Shown here piece after piece: positions 33,326-42,997 of a DNA stretch of 64,000 nt. A program made the position numbers and the translations under genes. Below the pieces are notes generated by a model that saw only the letters and a list, made by a program, of their open reading frames with translations, made no database searches and was not told the origin of the DNA. Source of the stretch: Panaeolus papilionaceus (lineage: Eukaryota; Basidiomycota; Agaricomycetes; Agaricales). Each line of letters opens with the position of its first letter. Position 1 is the first letter of the stretch. The stretch is from contig JADNRZ010000038.1 of assembly GCA_015501605.1 (NCBI GenBank), forward strand, positions 186,001-250,000, written 5' to 3'.

Positions 33326-33356
33326 AGGAAAAACCTCAATCTGTGGGCCTGCAGTG
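33326..33356 (-). repeat. Right terminal inverted repeat of the CACTA element
   Basis: Reverse complement begins CACTG and aligns to 16,789-16,819 with 24 of 31 matches. Confidence 0.75.
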
Positions 33357-33359
33357 AGT
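33357..33359. repeat. Target site duplication AGT, right copy
   Basis: Matches 16,786-16,788. Directly after it, GTTGTGTGA supplies the expected last codons of the orphan copy split by the element. Confidence 0.7.
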
Positions 33360-33657
33360 GTTGTGTGAGTGTTGTGCTCCCATTTGTATGACTTGCAACC
33401 TCTTCGACGCTATGTACAGTTTCAGAATGACAATATTACTGCTTTGATTATGACATGTCCTCACCCTGTTTTTAATGAGGATCTGCAGAAATTCGGTGTG
33501 TAGCCAATGAGTATCACATAATTTCCCTCTGATTTAGTAGTGACGAACCTGATGACAGATAATATATTGTTGATTTCCACAAGGGGAAGGAGATTCCGGA
33601 AGGGGAGGTTTGTTGATTCAACAATTCGTTGTCTTCATACTATTACCTGGCTCTTTA
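33360..33657. other. 3' flank of the split orphan gene and 5' flank of the next copy
   Basis: Non-coding. The part from about 33,590 resembles 38,970-39,040 upstream of the near-identical copy at 39.04 kb. Confidence 0.5.
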
Positions 33658-34277
33658 ATGATGTGAGTTTTTCTTTCTCTCTTGCTGGACTGGCGTCGCT
33701 CTTACAAGCTAGTAAGCAGGACCTACGAATCTGACTCTGACGGTGATTCACAAGAAGTTTCGTCACCCTTCCAACGACAGTATGTTTGACCTTGCAAACT
33801 CAAAGTCAAAATATCTCTCATTCTGGTACCAGGAAATGTCCCCAGCCGTACATTGACTATATACCCGGCCCTCAGATGTGCCCAGGTGTTTACAACAAGA
33901 AGCCTTCGAAGGGTGCGCTGGTCCAAAAGCTCGTGTATGCAATCCCCGTGACGGTGGCCGAAATTGATCTATTTGTTTGCAAGTATTGGCCTGGCGGGTT
34001 TCCTGAAGACTTGCTTCGCACACCAAAAACCCCAATGTTCTTTGAGGACTTCGAAGGCCGCCCTAAGGAAACCAGGTCTGTGGTCGTCGTCTACGTACCT
34101 TTCGCCTTGGGTCCAGTCAAATACTGGGAACCGTTTGCCCTTGTACTTGGGTCCAATGCGACGCCAGAATCGATAGAGGAGGCCGAAAGTTATACAGAGG
34201 CTGTTCAGAAAATCCACGAGTACTTTGAGATGAAAAGAGAACCCGCATGGTATCCCTTTCGATTCGTGGGGAGATGA
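33658..34277 (+). CDS. Orphan-family protein A1
   Basis: Exons 33,658-33,662, 33,720-33,779 and 33,833-34,277 give 169 residues. Exon 1 carries only five coding bases. Exon 2 is acidic (YESDSDGDSQE). Exon 3 has the core: CPQPYIDYIPGP, CPGVYNKKPSKGALV, LVYAIPVTVAEIDLFVCKYW, DFEGRPKETRSVVVVYVPF, KIHEYFEMKREPAWYPF. No signal peptide or helix bundle is evident; a small soluble domain is likely. The protein is about 91% identical to the copy at 39,042. The start was chosen because the same ATG, split codon and intron exist in both copies. Confidence 0.75.
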
Positions 34278-35106
34278 TTGGTGGTAAGTCAAATCTCAAT
34301 GTTAGCGTTCACATTACATTACATGTGTACATGGGCCATCACTGATTGTTGTCTATTATCCAGTTGTTTTGCCTTGAACAATTGCCGGCGTCGAGATCAG
34401 TTATCTTTCTTTTTCCAACATCGACCCATTCCACCTATTTCCTTCCTTTTTTCTACTTCCAATTCTTCTCTCATCGCATGTCCTTGCATCCTGGCCCATT
34501 GAGACGACTGTCACATGGGGTGTTCCGCCATTTCATGCACCACATTACCAGGTTAAATGTAGCTAGCCTCTACACTTCTAGTAATAGTTCCACCCTGTTT
34601 CCTAGCAGCAATACAACTCCTTAGCTTTGTAGCTATGCAATAAATCTCCCATTATTTTGAGACCGTCAAATGTGACTAGTTGACTTGCGAAGCTTCGAAA
34701 GACCTGGACAGGATTGTGTCATTGGTTTGTTTCATGTAATTATTACAATCGACTTTCTCACAATGCATACGGTCTTCATGCATAAATATGGTCCTGTATA
34801 AGGTTTTCAGATTTACGGGTCGTTCTGGGTCTACACACTGCCGATAAATTCATTTCACTTTCACGATGATCGGTGTCACCCGCTATTGTCGCAACATCCA
34901 AGTTGATCCAACACTTACAGAAGGAGAATTCAGCCCTGTGGCAATTATTATTCAGGAGGTGGACCCACATATTGTTCCAAGTGGGTAATGCAGCAATGAT
35001 ACAGGATCAGTCATCGCAATTTGCCGCTAGCCCTTTATCAGCACGATGACTGTTATTGTATAAGTTTCTGCGTTTGTCATCGTGTTCTGGAACAATGGGT
35101 CTAAAT
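34278..35106. other. Duplicated intergenic segment
   Basis: Non-coding. It resembles 39,662-40,720 in order and content, so the intergenic region was copied with the gene. Confidence 0.6.
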
Positions 35107-35107
35107 A

Positions 35108-35476
35108 ATGATAATAGAGGCTCAACGTCAACCTTGGCCCCATCGACTGTCCGTCGACCCAGGTTTGTACTATTTTGTTGTACTTCACACTATCACTCGA
35201 CTCACCGGGACCTATAGAAAGGGTCGTCAGGCAATCATTAACTACATAGCTAGTCCTTCAAAGTGCCAAGGTATTTATAACAGGAAACCTTCCAAGAGGA
35301 CAATTGTCAGGGGGCTCGGGTACGCAATTCCCCTTGAAGATGAGGATGTCAATCGATTTGTCTTGAAGTTTTGGCCTGGCTTTATTCCTCCATGTGCGTG
35401 GTATGATCCAAAATACTCCATGTTTCTTCGTGACTTCGTTGATCGACCTGAAGAAACAAAGCTAGTCCACGTTTAA
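35108..35476 (+). pseudogene. Orphan-family copy A', C-terminally truncated
   Basis: The exon after the acceptor near 35,219 encodes the family core (NYIASPSKCQGIYNRKPSKR, LGYAIPLEDEDVNRFVLKFW, RPEETKLVHV) and then stops at 35,474-35,476. The conserved second half (G-N-x-x-x...PAWY) is missing. The upstream exon (GSTSTLAPSTVRRP) parallels the acidic exon 2 of other copies but no initiator with a proper intron is clear. Divergent from the A1/A2 pair; probably non-functional. Confidence 0.55.
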
Positions 35477-37153
35477 TAGGATTACCAGAGGCAGACGGGA
35501 TACATTCGCTAAGGTCTTAGGGACTAACCTTATTTCTGGTTTACTTATTCGATTTGAATATATCTGACATTCGTGATACGTAGTTGAAAGTACAAATTCT
35601 ATGAATTCCATTGGCGGGATCATGTCGGAGGACATAAGTAACGGCTCCTGCACTCTCATCGTAGAATTTGTCAATTGACGGTGATTATTCGGAGGGAGCC
35701 ATGGCATTTGTGAGAAAGCCGGTGAGGTAAAATCGGCATTGAGTTGGCAAGAAAAGGAAATTTACGTATGTAACGCGGGGGGGGGGGGGGTTCAAGTGAA
35801 ACGCCCAGCCTGAATCGGTTATGGGTGTATGTAATTTGAACTCTCACAGTCATTAGATAGCGCGACTTTGCATCTCATTGTTCATCATCCTACTATCGCT
35901 TCCTCAGGGTATCAATAAGAAAATAGAAGAGATCGATGCAGCGAGACAGTTTGAAAAATTTCATCCGGATATATTTTTCCATGCTTAGCCTTTCTTCAAA
36001 GCAGGTTTCGACTGGTGTTGAACGTCAGGCTCATCGACTTGTATTTTATCTAATATAAAATAATATCCTTTGTATCAGTAAATGGATTTAAACCGATCCA
36101 AAGTCCAAAATCTGGTACTACACCACCAACACTCTGCGACAATGCCACACTGAGTGATACGAGGGGCACTACACTTCGGCATCACTGCTATCTCAAGTGA
36201 CGTTTTACTCTGGATATGTCCAAATATCCACATAGACGCGGTTTGTGCGCAGCTCGGCGACCATCTGAGAACAATGGATCCTTCGGAGTGGGTCGTCATC
36301 AAAATAAAAGACGATGGAAGCACCATCTTCACCTGGTGAGCTGGTTCAAGTTCGAGTGGACTGCACCCTAATTCAGGAGTTTCACTGCCAATTTCTACAT
36401 TGCCAGGCGAAACAATCCCTTTTTGGGATCCATGATTTATGCGACCACGAGGATAGAAGCGTGTGTTTCAATGCAGGTGATATGTAGTTAGGACGCAGTT
36501 TTTTTTGATGAATGTCATTCCATAGACATGGGTAAATTTGATGTGTTTGAATCCCGCATTACTCAGTCACATCGCAACATTTCATCTTAAAAGCTAGGTC
36601 TAGGGTTCATGAGCCCCGGAGACGATGAAGAACAATGTCAAATGACCAAACCGTTGTTCTCAATCACCGCCCCCAGATTTCCTCGTTTTCTCGGAATCAT
36701 CGTAGGCATGAAAAGCCAATCGATAAGGGTTGCCGGATAATTCTCATGATTCTAAGCACGTCCCTGATGGGAAGCATGTGCGCAGATGTGGATTATCTGC
36801 CTATTTCTGGGAAATCTAATGCGCATTTTGCTTGCATACGTTCAGATAGTTAGCTCCTTCTCAATCTGGTCTCTTTTGACAAGTGGAAACTGCAACATGG
36901 GCCAGCTTATGCTACACGATTCGAAGTGCCGGTGACCTTTGATTCCACTTCATTGATTCAAATTTATGACGTAAGTAAACCACCCTCGTCGCATTCTGCG
37001 AAGTTTGTATTTTTACATCTCAGAGAAAAATTGGTTACGTTCAACAAATCATCACTAATACAGACCCCAGAGTCCATTGAGACACAAATTTTTCCAAATC
37101 AGAGTGATAGGAAAGGCGGCGATAACACATCCTGTATGTACTAATGAAGGGCA
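35477..37153. other. Intergenic, no supported gene
   Basis: Contains a 14-base poly-G run near 35,778-35,791. Short open frames (for example at 36.15-36.34 kb) have no family resemblance. Region may carry decayed transposon sequence. Confidence 0.4.
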
Positions 37154-38500
37154 CTAAATGATGTTAGGGTGAGCGCGTTCCAACATTGCTACTTCCCTCC
37201 TCAAAAGCTCCTGGATGAGATAGAGGCGTTGGTTAGAAGCTGGGGAGCCGAACATCATGAGACGACTCATGGCGTTGGCTTTGGGCAGCGCATCCCTAAG
37301 ACACAGAACAATGGGCTCCTCTAGCTTCGGGTCGCAGTGGCGCAAATAGCGGTAGACAAGGATCTTGGGAGGGGGCGGAGAACGGATAGGTGTGGCGCCT
37401 GGGTTTCCTTCGACTCCCGACTCATTTCCAGTAAGCTCCGAGTCAGATACAGCTACCATTCTCTCCACTTCATCCTCTTCTGAGTCGCTATCCATGAAAG
37501 GGTTGCTTGGATTGGGTAAACGTTGATTGTGTTGGTGCTTGTGAGAAACATTGTTCATGTCATCCTGGAATACATTTAAGATGGTGGAACGAGCCGGTAG
37601 CAGTTTCGAAACGTTGACTCGATAGTCGGTGAGATTCCCAGTTGTCCCACAGAATGTTTGATTGAGAAAGCTGTAGTCCTGTCCGCCCTCTGTGATATTG
37701 GTGAAGAGTTTGTGTTCTACCCCGCCTCTAACAGTAATTTTGAAGGTCCACCACTCTCCTGAGGCCAAAATGGTGATGATGCGATTGGTTTGTGCCTCCG
37801 ACTCGAAGATAACGGAAGCTTGTCTATTGGCACAAATGGTCGCTTCTGAAATATGGGCACTGAGGCTCTCGAAGAATGATTCTGGTTTGTTGTAGCGGCG
37901 GCTGACTGGCTTTTTTAATTCGATGTGAAAAAGGGTAGCATACCCAACAATTTGAGAAGTGTGCCAATTGGGTACCTGTGCCACGTCTCCATTGCCGTTG
38001 AGGTTTAGGTCAAATCCTTGAGGCACTCGTGTACACCAGTCACGTTTGGCCTGAGCATCTGTGGACAGGCGGCTTGCAGGCTTTTCGGTTTGTCGAAGTC
38101 GGCTGAAGTCCTGTATGGGAACGATGGGCACCACTTCAGGTCTGCGCTCCCTTCGCCCAATCCAAACACCAATGATATCAGGTTTGCGCTCTCGATAGAA
38201 CTTGGTTTTCTTCGAGGCCAAGGATGTGTCCGCTGACAGTGGCTTGAAGCCACGGGGAACAGTTACAGTATATTGCGATATAACGAGCGTTTGGGGAGAG
38301 GTAGAGAGATCATGCAGAAGGTCTTCGCCAACAAGGGGCCAAAACCCATGAGTCCCAGACTCAAGCCGGCGAAAGTTGATTCGGGTACTATAACCCAGAG
38401 CCAGGGCCATTTGGTACATAGAAAGCCTGTCTGTCGTCCGGTAAATCCGAAAGTCTGTGTAAGCTCTAATGCCAACTGTGGTGTCCTGGGCCATTTCCAT
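37154..38500 (-). CDS. Candidate PD-(D/E)XK nuclease-fold protein
   Basis: Single-exon gene, 448 residues. The middle shows a layout like a restriction-type nuclease: RERKPDIIGVW with Asp near residue 108, then after about 85 residues FHIELKKP with Glu194-x-Lys196, followed by helix SLSAHISEATICANRQASVI and a strand pair ending ILASGEWWTFKI. D...ExK followed by a Gln/Ala helix is the core of the PD-(D/E)XK superfamily. The C-terminal third has an acidic linker (SDSEEDEVERM) and a short helical tail. If real, it may cut or bind nucleic acid. It lies between orphan-family copies, outside the CACTA element. The fold call is inference from motif spacing alone. Confidence 0.5.
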   Translation of the reverse strand: MEMAQDTTVGIRAYTDFRIYRTTDRLSMYQMALALGYSTRINFRRLESGTHGFWPLVGEDLLHDLSTSPQTLVISQYTVTVPRGFKPLSADTSLASKKTKFYRERKPDIIGVWIGRRERRPEVVPIVPIQDFSRLRQTEKPASRLSTDAQAKRDWCTRVPQGFDLNLNGNGDVAQVPNWHTSQIVGYATLFHIELKKPVSRRYNKPESFFESLSAHISEATICANRQASVIFESEAQTNRIITILASGEWWTFKITVRGGVEHKLFTNITEGGQDYSFLNQTFCGTTGNLTDYRVNVSKLLPARSTILNVFQDDMNNVSHKHQHNQRLPNPSNPFMDSDSEEDEVERMVAVSDSELTGNESGVEGNPGATPIRSPPPPKILVYRYLRHCDPKLEEPIVLCLRDALPKANAMSRLMMFGSPASNQRLYLIQELLRREVAMLERAHPNII

Positions 38501-39041
38501 AGTAAGTGGGCAGCGTGAAGACGTAAACGAGCTCTGTAGGGGAAGCGGCAGAGTGGTCAGGGGAAGTGATGTGCGAGTTTCTCAACCCTGTATATAATAT
38601 ATATATAATATAACACGTCCCTTATCCCCCCTTGAACCCATTGGAAATCTAGCCTGAGATTCAAGAAAAACGAATCAAACCATTCTCCAACCAACCCATT
38701 GTTCAAAGTTCAAACTCAGATGTTCGACTCGGAGCCTTCAAGGAAAGCGAATGATTATAGTTGCATAACAAGGCGGGCATCATTTATCACGGATTTCGAA
38801 TATAATTAATTTAATAGAGTATGTCGGATTTCTTGGATTTCTGGTCAGATCATGTAGCTGGTGCACGGCTGCTGAATTAGTGAGATCTCTGTCAGTGTCA
38901 GTGTCAGTGTAAGATCTTCCAAGAGTCGACCTAAATAAGCAATCCGGTTGAATTAGATACCATCACGTGAGTATAAATTGGTTGTTGAATTGCAAATCCG
39001 TGTTCGTTCAACAGTTCGTCGTCCTAATCCCTAGCTCTTCA
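38501..39041. other. Divergent intergenic region
   Basis: Holds a TA-rich tract (tatataatatatatataata, 38,589-38,612) upstream of the nuclease-like gene and a short GTCAGT repeat near 38,891-38,912. No gene. Confidence 0.5.
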
Positions 39042-39661
39042 ATGTCGTGAGTCGTTTCTTCTATCTTGCTAGACTGGTGTCGCTCTTACAAGCTAGTAAG
39101 CAGGACCTACGACTCCGACTCCGACTGTGATTCACAGGAACGTACATCGCCATACCAACGACAGTATGTATAACTGTGCAAGGTCACAGTTGGAATAACT
39201 CTCATTCTGGTAATAGGAAATGTCCTCAGCCGCACGTTGACTATATACCCGGCCCCCAGAAGTGTCCAGGTGTTTACAACAAAAAGCCCTCGAAGGGTGC
39301 GCTGGTCCGAAAGCTCGTGTATGCGATCCCGGTGACACTGGCCGAGATTGATCTATTTATTTGCAAGTACTGGCCTGGCGGGATTCCTGAAGACTCGTTG
39401 CTCACACCAAAAACCCCAATGTTCTTTGAGGACTTCGAAGGCCGCCCTAAGGAAACCAGGTCTGTGGTCGTCGTCTACGTACCTTTCGCCTCGGGTCCAG
39501 TCAAATACTGGGAACCGTTTGCCCTTGTACTTGGGTTCAACGCGACACCAGAATCCATAGAGGAGGCCGAAAGTTATACAGAGGCTGTTCAGAAAATCCA
39601 CGAGTACTTTGAGATGAAAAGAGAACCCGCATGGTATCCCTTTCGATTCTTGGCGAGATGA
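39042..39661 (+). CDS. Orphan-family protein A2
   Basis: Exons 39,042-39,046, 39,104-39,163 and 39,217-39,661 give 169 residues with the same exon lengths as A1. The acidic N-terminus (MSTYDSDSDCDSQERTSP) precedes CPQPHVDYIPGPQKCPGVYN and the core VYAIPVTLAEIDLFICKYW, FEGRPKETRSVVVVYVPF, EPAWYPFRF. It differs from A1 at about 13 residues, while a stretch of about 80 nt around 39,411-39,490 is identical to 34,030-34,110. Recent duplicate; function unknown. Confidence 0.75.
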
Positions 39662-40730
39662 TTAGTGGTAAGTTCGATTTCCGTTTAGCGTTCATGTTAC
39701 TTTAAATCTGTACAAGGACCGTTACTGATTCTTGTCTATTATCAGGTCTTTTTACCTTGCACAATTCCCGGCATCGAGATGTGTTATCTCTCTTTCTCCA
39801 ACATCGGCCGAGTCCACCTATTTCCTTTCCTTTTTCTACTTCCCACTCTCCTCTCATCGCGTGTCCTTGCATCCTAGTCTATTGAGATGACTGTCACATG
39901 GGGGTGTTGCGCCATTCTATGCTGCTGCATCATCTTACCACCAACGAGCAGGTTAAATGTAGCTAGCCTCCTACTTCTAGTAATATTTCCACCCCATCTG
40001 CTTGCAGCGACACGGCTCTTTAGCTTTGAATCTATGCAATAAACGTTCCATTGATCGGAGACAATCAAACACGACTTGCGAAGCTTGATATAAGGCGGGT
40101 TAGGTTTTATATACACTCTATTCGTGCAGATTCAGTCGGACGAATGTAGCATAGCAATAAACCCCATGTAAATCACCGGACCAATCATCAAGATGCTCGT
40201 CTATGCAATCCTCCTTGGATAATACGAGAATTTGACTTCCTTGACAAGTATTGTTTAAGATTATCTTACTCGTTTCTACCTCCTGCCATCAATTGTGGCA
40301 CTTCTAAGGACCTTGAACTATGGAAAGCGAGTGCTTTCCATACTGAACAGGATCGTGTGACCGTTGTTGGCCAAGTCTATTCACTTGCAATGTCTTGCGT
40401 CCGACTCTCATATCCAGATTCACGGGTCGCAGTGTGTCTACGGCTGATGAATTTATTTTACTTTCACGACAATCACGGTGTCTTCTGTTGTGTTCAACCC
40501 TGTGGCGATCATTATTCAGGCGGTGGACCCACCTCTTGTTCCGAGTCAGCAACGCAGCAATGATACATAGGATTAGCAGTCACAAGTATATATGGACTTG
40601 CTCGTTCTGTAAGAGGTTCATTTCGTCACTAGCCCTCTATAGGCACGACGACTGCTATGGAGTACGTTTCTATATTCTTCATCGTGTTCTGGAGCAACGG
40701 ATCTAAATCATCTCAATATCAATCCTCATA
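39662..40730. other. Duplicated intergenic segment
   Basis: Counterpart of 34,278-35,106 with extra sequence; no gene recognised. Confidence 0.55.
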
Positions 40731-40733
40731 AAG

Positions 40734-41187
40734 GCCCGATGTCTTTGACGGGGTTCCCAAACCCCCAGCAGGCTACTTGAAAACACCTCCCATCGTGAAC
40801 ATGGACGAATCAAAAGGACCTCTAGTCTTCAGTCGTGTTTATGCCATTCCAGTGCTTTCGTACGAGATTGACCACTTTGTCAGAAAGTACTTCTCAGAGG
40901 ACTTGGAGGGTTACCAAGATCTTTATGATGTCTTTACCCACAACTTCCCCGGCCGCCCAGTCGAGACCAGCTGCATCGCGAGGGTTCTCATGCCAATCCC
41001 AGACAAGGATGGTAAGTACAGGTTGAAGGGACGCATGTTGAAGGCTCTTGCGGTCGTGATTGGCTCTAATCTCGATGAGGTGGACCGAAAAAAGGCAGAG
41101 GATATTGAGTTGGTGAAGAAGATTCAGGAAATGTTTGAGGTCGACACACAGCCCGCCTGGTATTATTACGACGTACCTGGCGAGTAA
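40734..41187 (+). CDS. Orphan-family protein B2
   Basis: An open segment from 40,734 (PDVFDGVPKPPAGYLKTPP) to the TAA at 41,185-41,187 carries the type-B core: VYAIPVLSYEIDHFVRKYFS, NFPGRPVETSCIARVLMPIP, AVVIGSNLDEVDRKKAED, TQPAWYYYDV. It is the close homologue of B1 (15.5 kb). The 5' exon of B1 is not found here; upstream sequence instead resembles the flank before copy A'. Translation may begin at 40,777 (136 residues), or the gene lost its first exon. Confidence 0.6.
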
Positions 41188-41709
41188 TTCGACATGACAA
41201 TCGTACGTATTATACGATATGTATATATATATTTTGACGCCAGGTGTCGTTCGCACTGCTATATTACTTTCTCGCACAATGTGATCTTGTGTATTGTTCA
41301 CCGTTGTGTTTGCTTTGCTTTCGATATAGTTGACTTCAGTTTTCACTGTGTTATCGTAAATAAAATCAATATTCCGTCTTTGGTGTACTATCCCGACGTG
41401 CTCTCGATCCTACTTCTAATTTGACTATCATGGACTCATGGACGACTCGCATGCTGACTCTTCTGTTCTCGAACATCCTAAGGTCTGTGACCTGATATGG
41501 AACCACAATCCAGTGCTTCCGCAGTACCGCTATATCCTGGTTTTGACTCTTTGCATATACATGATCCTTGAAAAGCCATGATACTATACTCAATGTCGAC
41601 GTCCTGTCATGGACTTCAATCCCTTACATTTTCCAGTGCGCAGCTCGCTCCATGGTTCTGACTACCTGTCCTCCATTTCGATGGAAACGCAACTCACATT
41701 AGTTCCAGG
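41188..41709. other. Intergenic, no gene
   Basis: Non-coding 3' flank of the last orphan copy. Confidence 0.4.
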
Positions 41710-41876
41710 TATCTCAGAAAAGATAGACGGCTTTTCCTCTACGCTCCGGCTTTTGATTTTATTCAGTTTGGAGTGATATAACCCAACGCAGCCCTTTTTG
41801 TTTGTATCACTCCAAACTATATAAAATCAATAAGCGGGGCGGCGTAAAAGCAAAGCGGTCTATCGTTCCTGAGATA
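41710..41876. mobile_element. Hairpin MITE, ~167 bp
   Basis: Two arms of about 70 bp pair imperfectly around a ~25-nt loop. The left arm begins TATCTCAG and includes CAGTTTGGAGTGATA; the right arm has TATCACTCCAAACTA and ends CTGAGATA. Both ends have TA, compatible with a TA target duplication (Tc1/mariner-type). No coding capacity. Confidence 0.65.
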
Positions 41877-42997
41877 GCTGTAATGCTTGGTGATGCTGAT
41901 ATTGTTTAACATTCAAAACCCGTCTTGACTCAGTGGGTCGTTGACCTACTCTCAACCCAAGCTTGCATTCCTATCTCGAGCTCTCTTTGTGTATTGCAGA
42001 TATTCTTAAATAGGATTGTAATGAGGGAGGGTTCAAACGATAATGTTATTGGCATCGAGGGTCTGGTGGTCTCAACGTGAGCATGTCGGGCGGTATCTCT
42101 GAGGCAAATCTTACGGCAATTTGGATTTTCATATGTACAGGAAGTGGAATGCTCCTATCCGAAGCGCTCCTTAATCCCTTCAAACCGCTTGGGGACATAC
42201 AATATTCTGGTTTTGTCGTTATTGCTCTAATTCTCGGTCTTATATAAAATTATTTCAGGCATCTTATGGGTCTACATACAAGTACCAGTACCTAGCAAAC
42301 CCTGTCCACTGCAAATCCATGGTCCGGACACAAATGGGATCATACTTCGGTGTCAACTCTGTTTTAAATCTATCATGGACTTAAACAGGAGGTGTTCTGT
42401 TCCCAGACGGAGCTGATAATACCAAGAATCCGGAACGCTTGCTCATTTCAAACCTCAGTGATTGATTTTATCTGGCGGCTTCACATAAAATCCGAGCCAC
42501 ACGGCAAATCGCCTCGCAGAATGACCGTGTTGCCCCATCATGACACCTGATATTTCCCTTGCGAAAGCCACAAGTTATATCATACCACATACAGATTCAT
42601 GCTTGAATTTATTTGTTTTTCTAGCCATCCATGCTCAAAGTTCTGTGAAACGAGAGGAGGGATACGACAGAAAGCCCCTATCGAAATTGATGTGTTACTG
42701 ATCCGTTCCCAGTTTGACTGATCCGATCTCGGGGCTCCGATGTCCCATTATCAGGCCACATTCTTTTCTCTCCGCCGTCAACGCTCTTAAACTCGTCCTG
42801 TCATTTGGTTTATATATTGAGGGTATGTGATTATATATAAGGCCATTAATTTACAGTAAACCCTGACATCTTTCTTTCGGTCAATCTCCCACCCAATTTG
42901 GCTCCTAATCCATCGATAACAGGGTTCAACCAAGGTTAAAATTCACCCATCGCTTCCAACTTCATCGATACCTTTAGCCTAAATACCCGTCTAGACT
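41877..42997. other. Intergenic, promoter of FPP synthase
   Basis: No gene seen. A TATATAA tract near 42,833 lies upstream of the FPP synthase start. Confidence 0.4.

Larger units (their letters stand above)
16789..33356. mobile_element. Complete CACTA/Plavaka-class DNA transposon, 16.57 kb
   Basis: The left end starts CACCGTGGGCCCATAAAAGG and the right end, reverse-complemented, starts CACTGCAGGCCCACAGATTG. Aligned without gaps, the first 31 positions match at 24, including a shared GAGGTTTTTCCT block. Both ends are flanked by AGT. Inside is a Tnp2-type transposase gene (minus strand) and several other genes: a small membrane protein (17.15 kb), a low-complexity minus-strand region (18-20 kb), a 688-aa plus-strand gene (26.7 kb), an Ala/Pro-rich minus-strand gene (29 kb) and a DNA-binding-like plus-strand gene (30.8 kb). 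It is inserted in the 3' end of an orphan-family gene. It is probably no longer autonomous because the transposase is interrupted. Confidence 0.8.

Noticed and set aside
16789..33356. TET/JBP or KDZ partner genes in the large element
   Set aside because: I looked for the dioxygenase HxD...H pattern and KDZ motifs in the accessory proteins and did not see them.
35770..35800. Poly-G run as a functional element
   Set aside because: A 14-base homopolymer in non-coding DNA is as likely a slippage tract or sequencing artefact.
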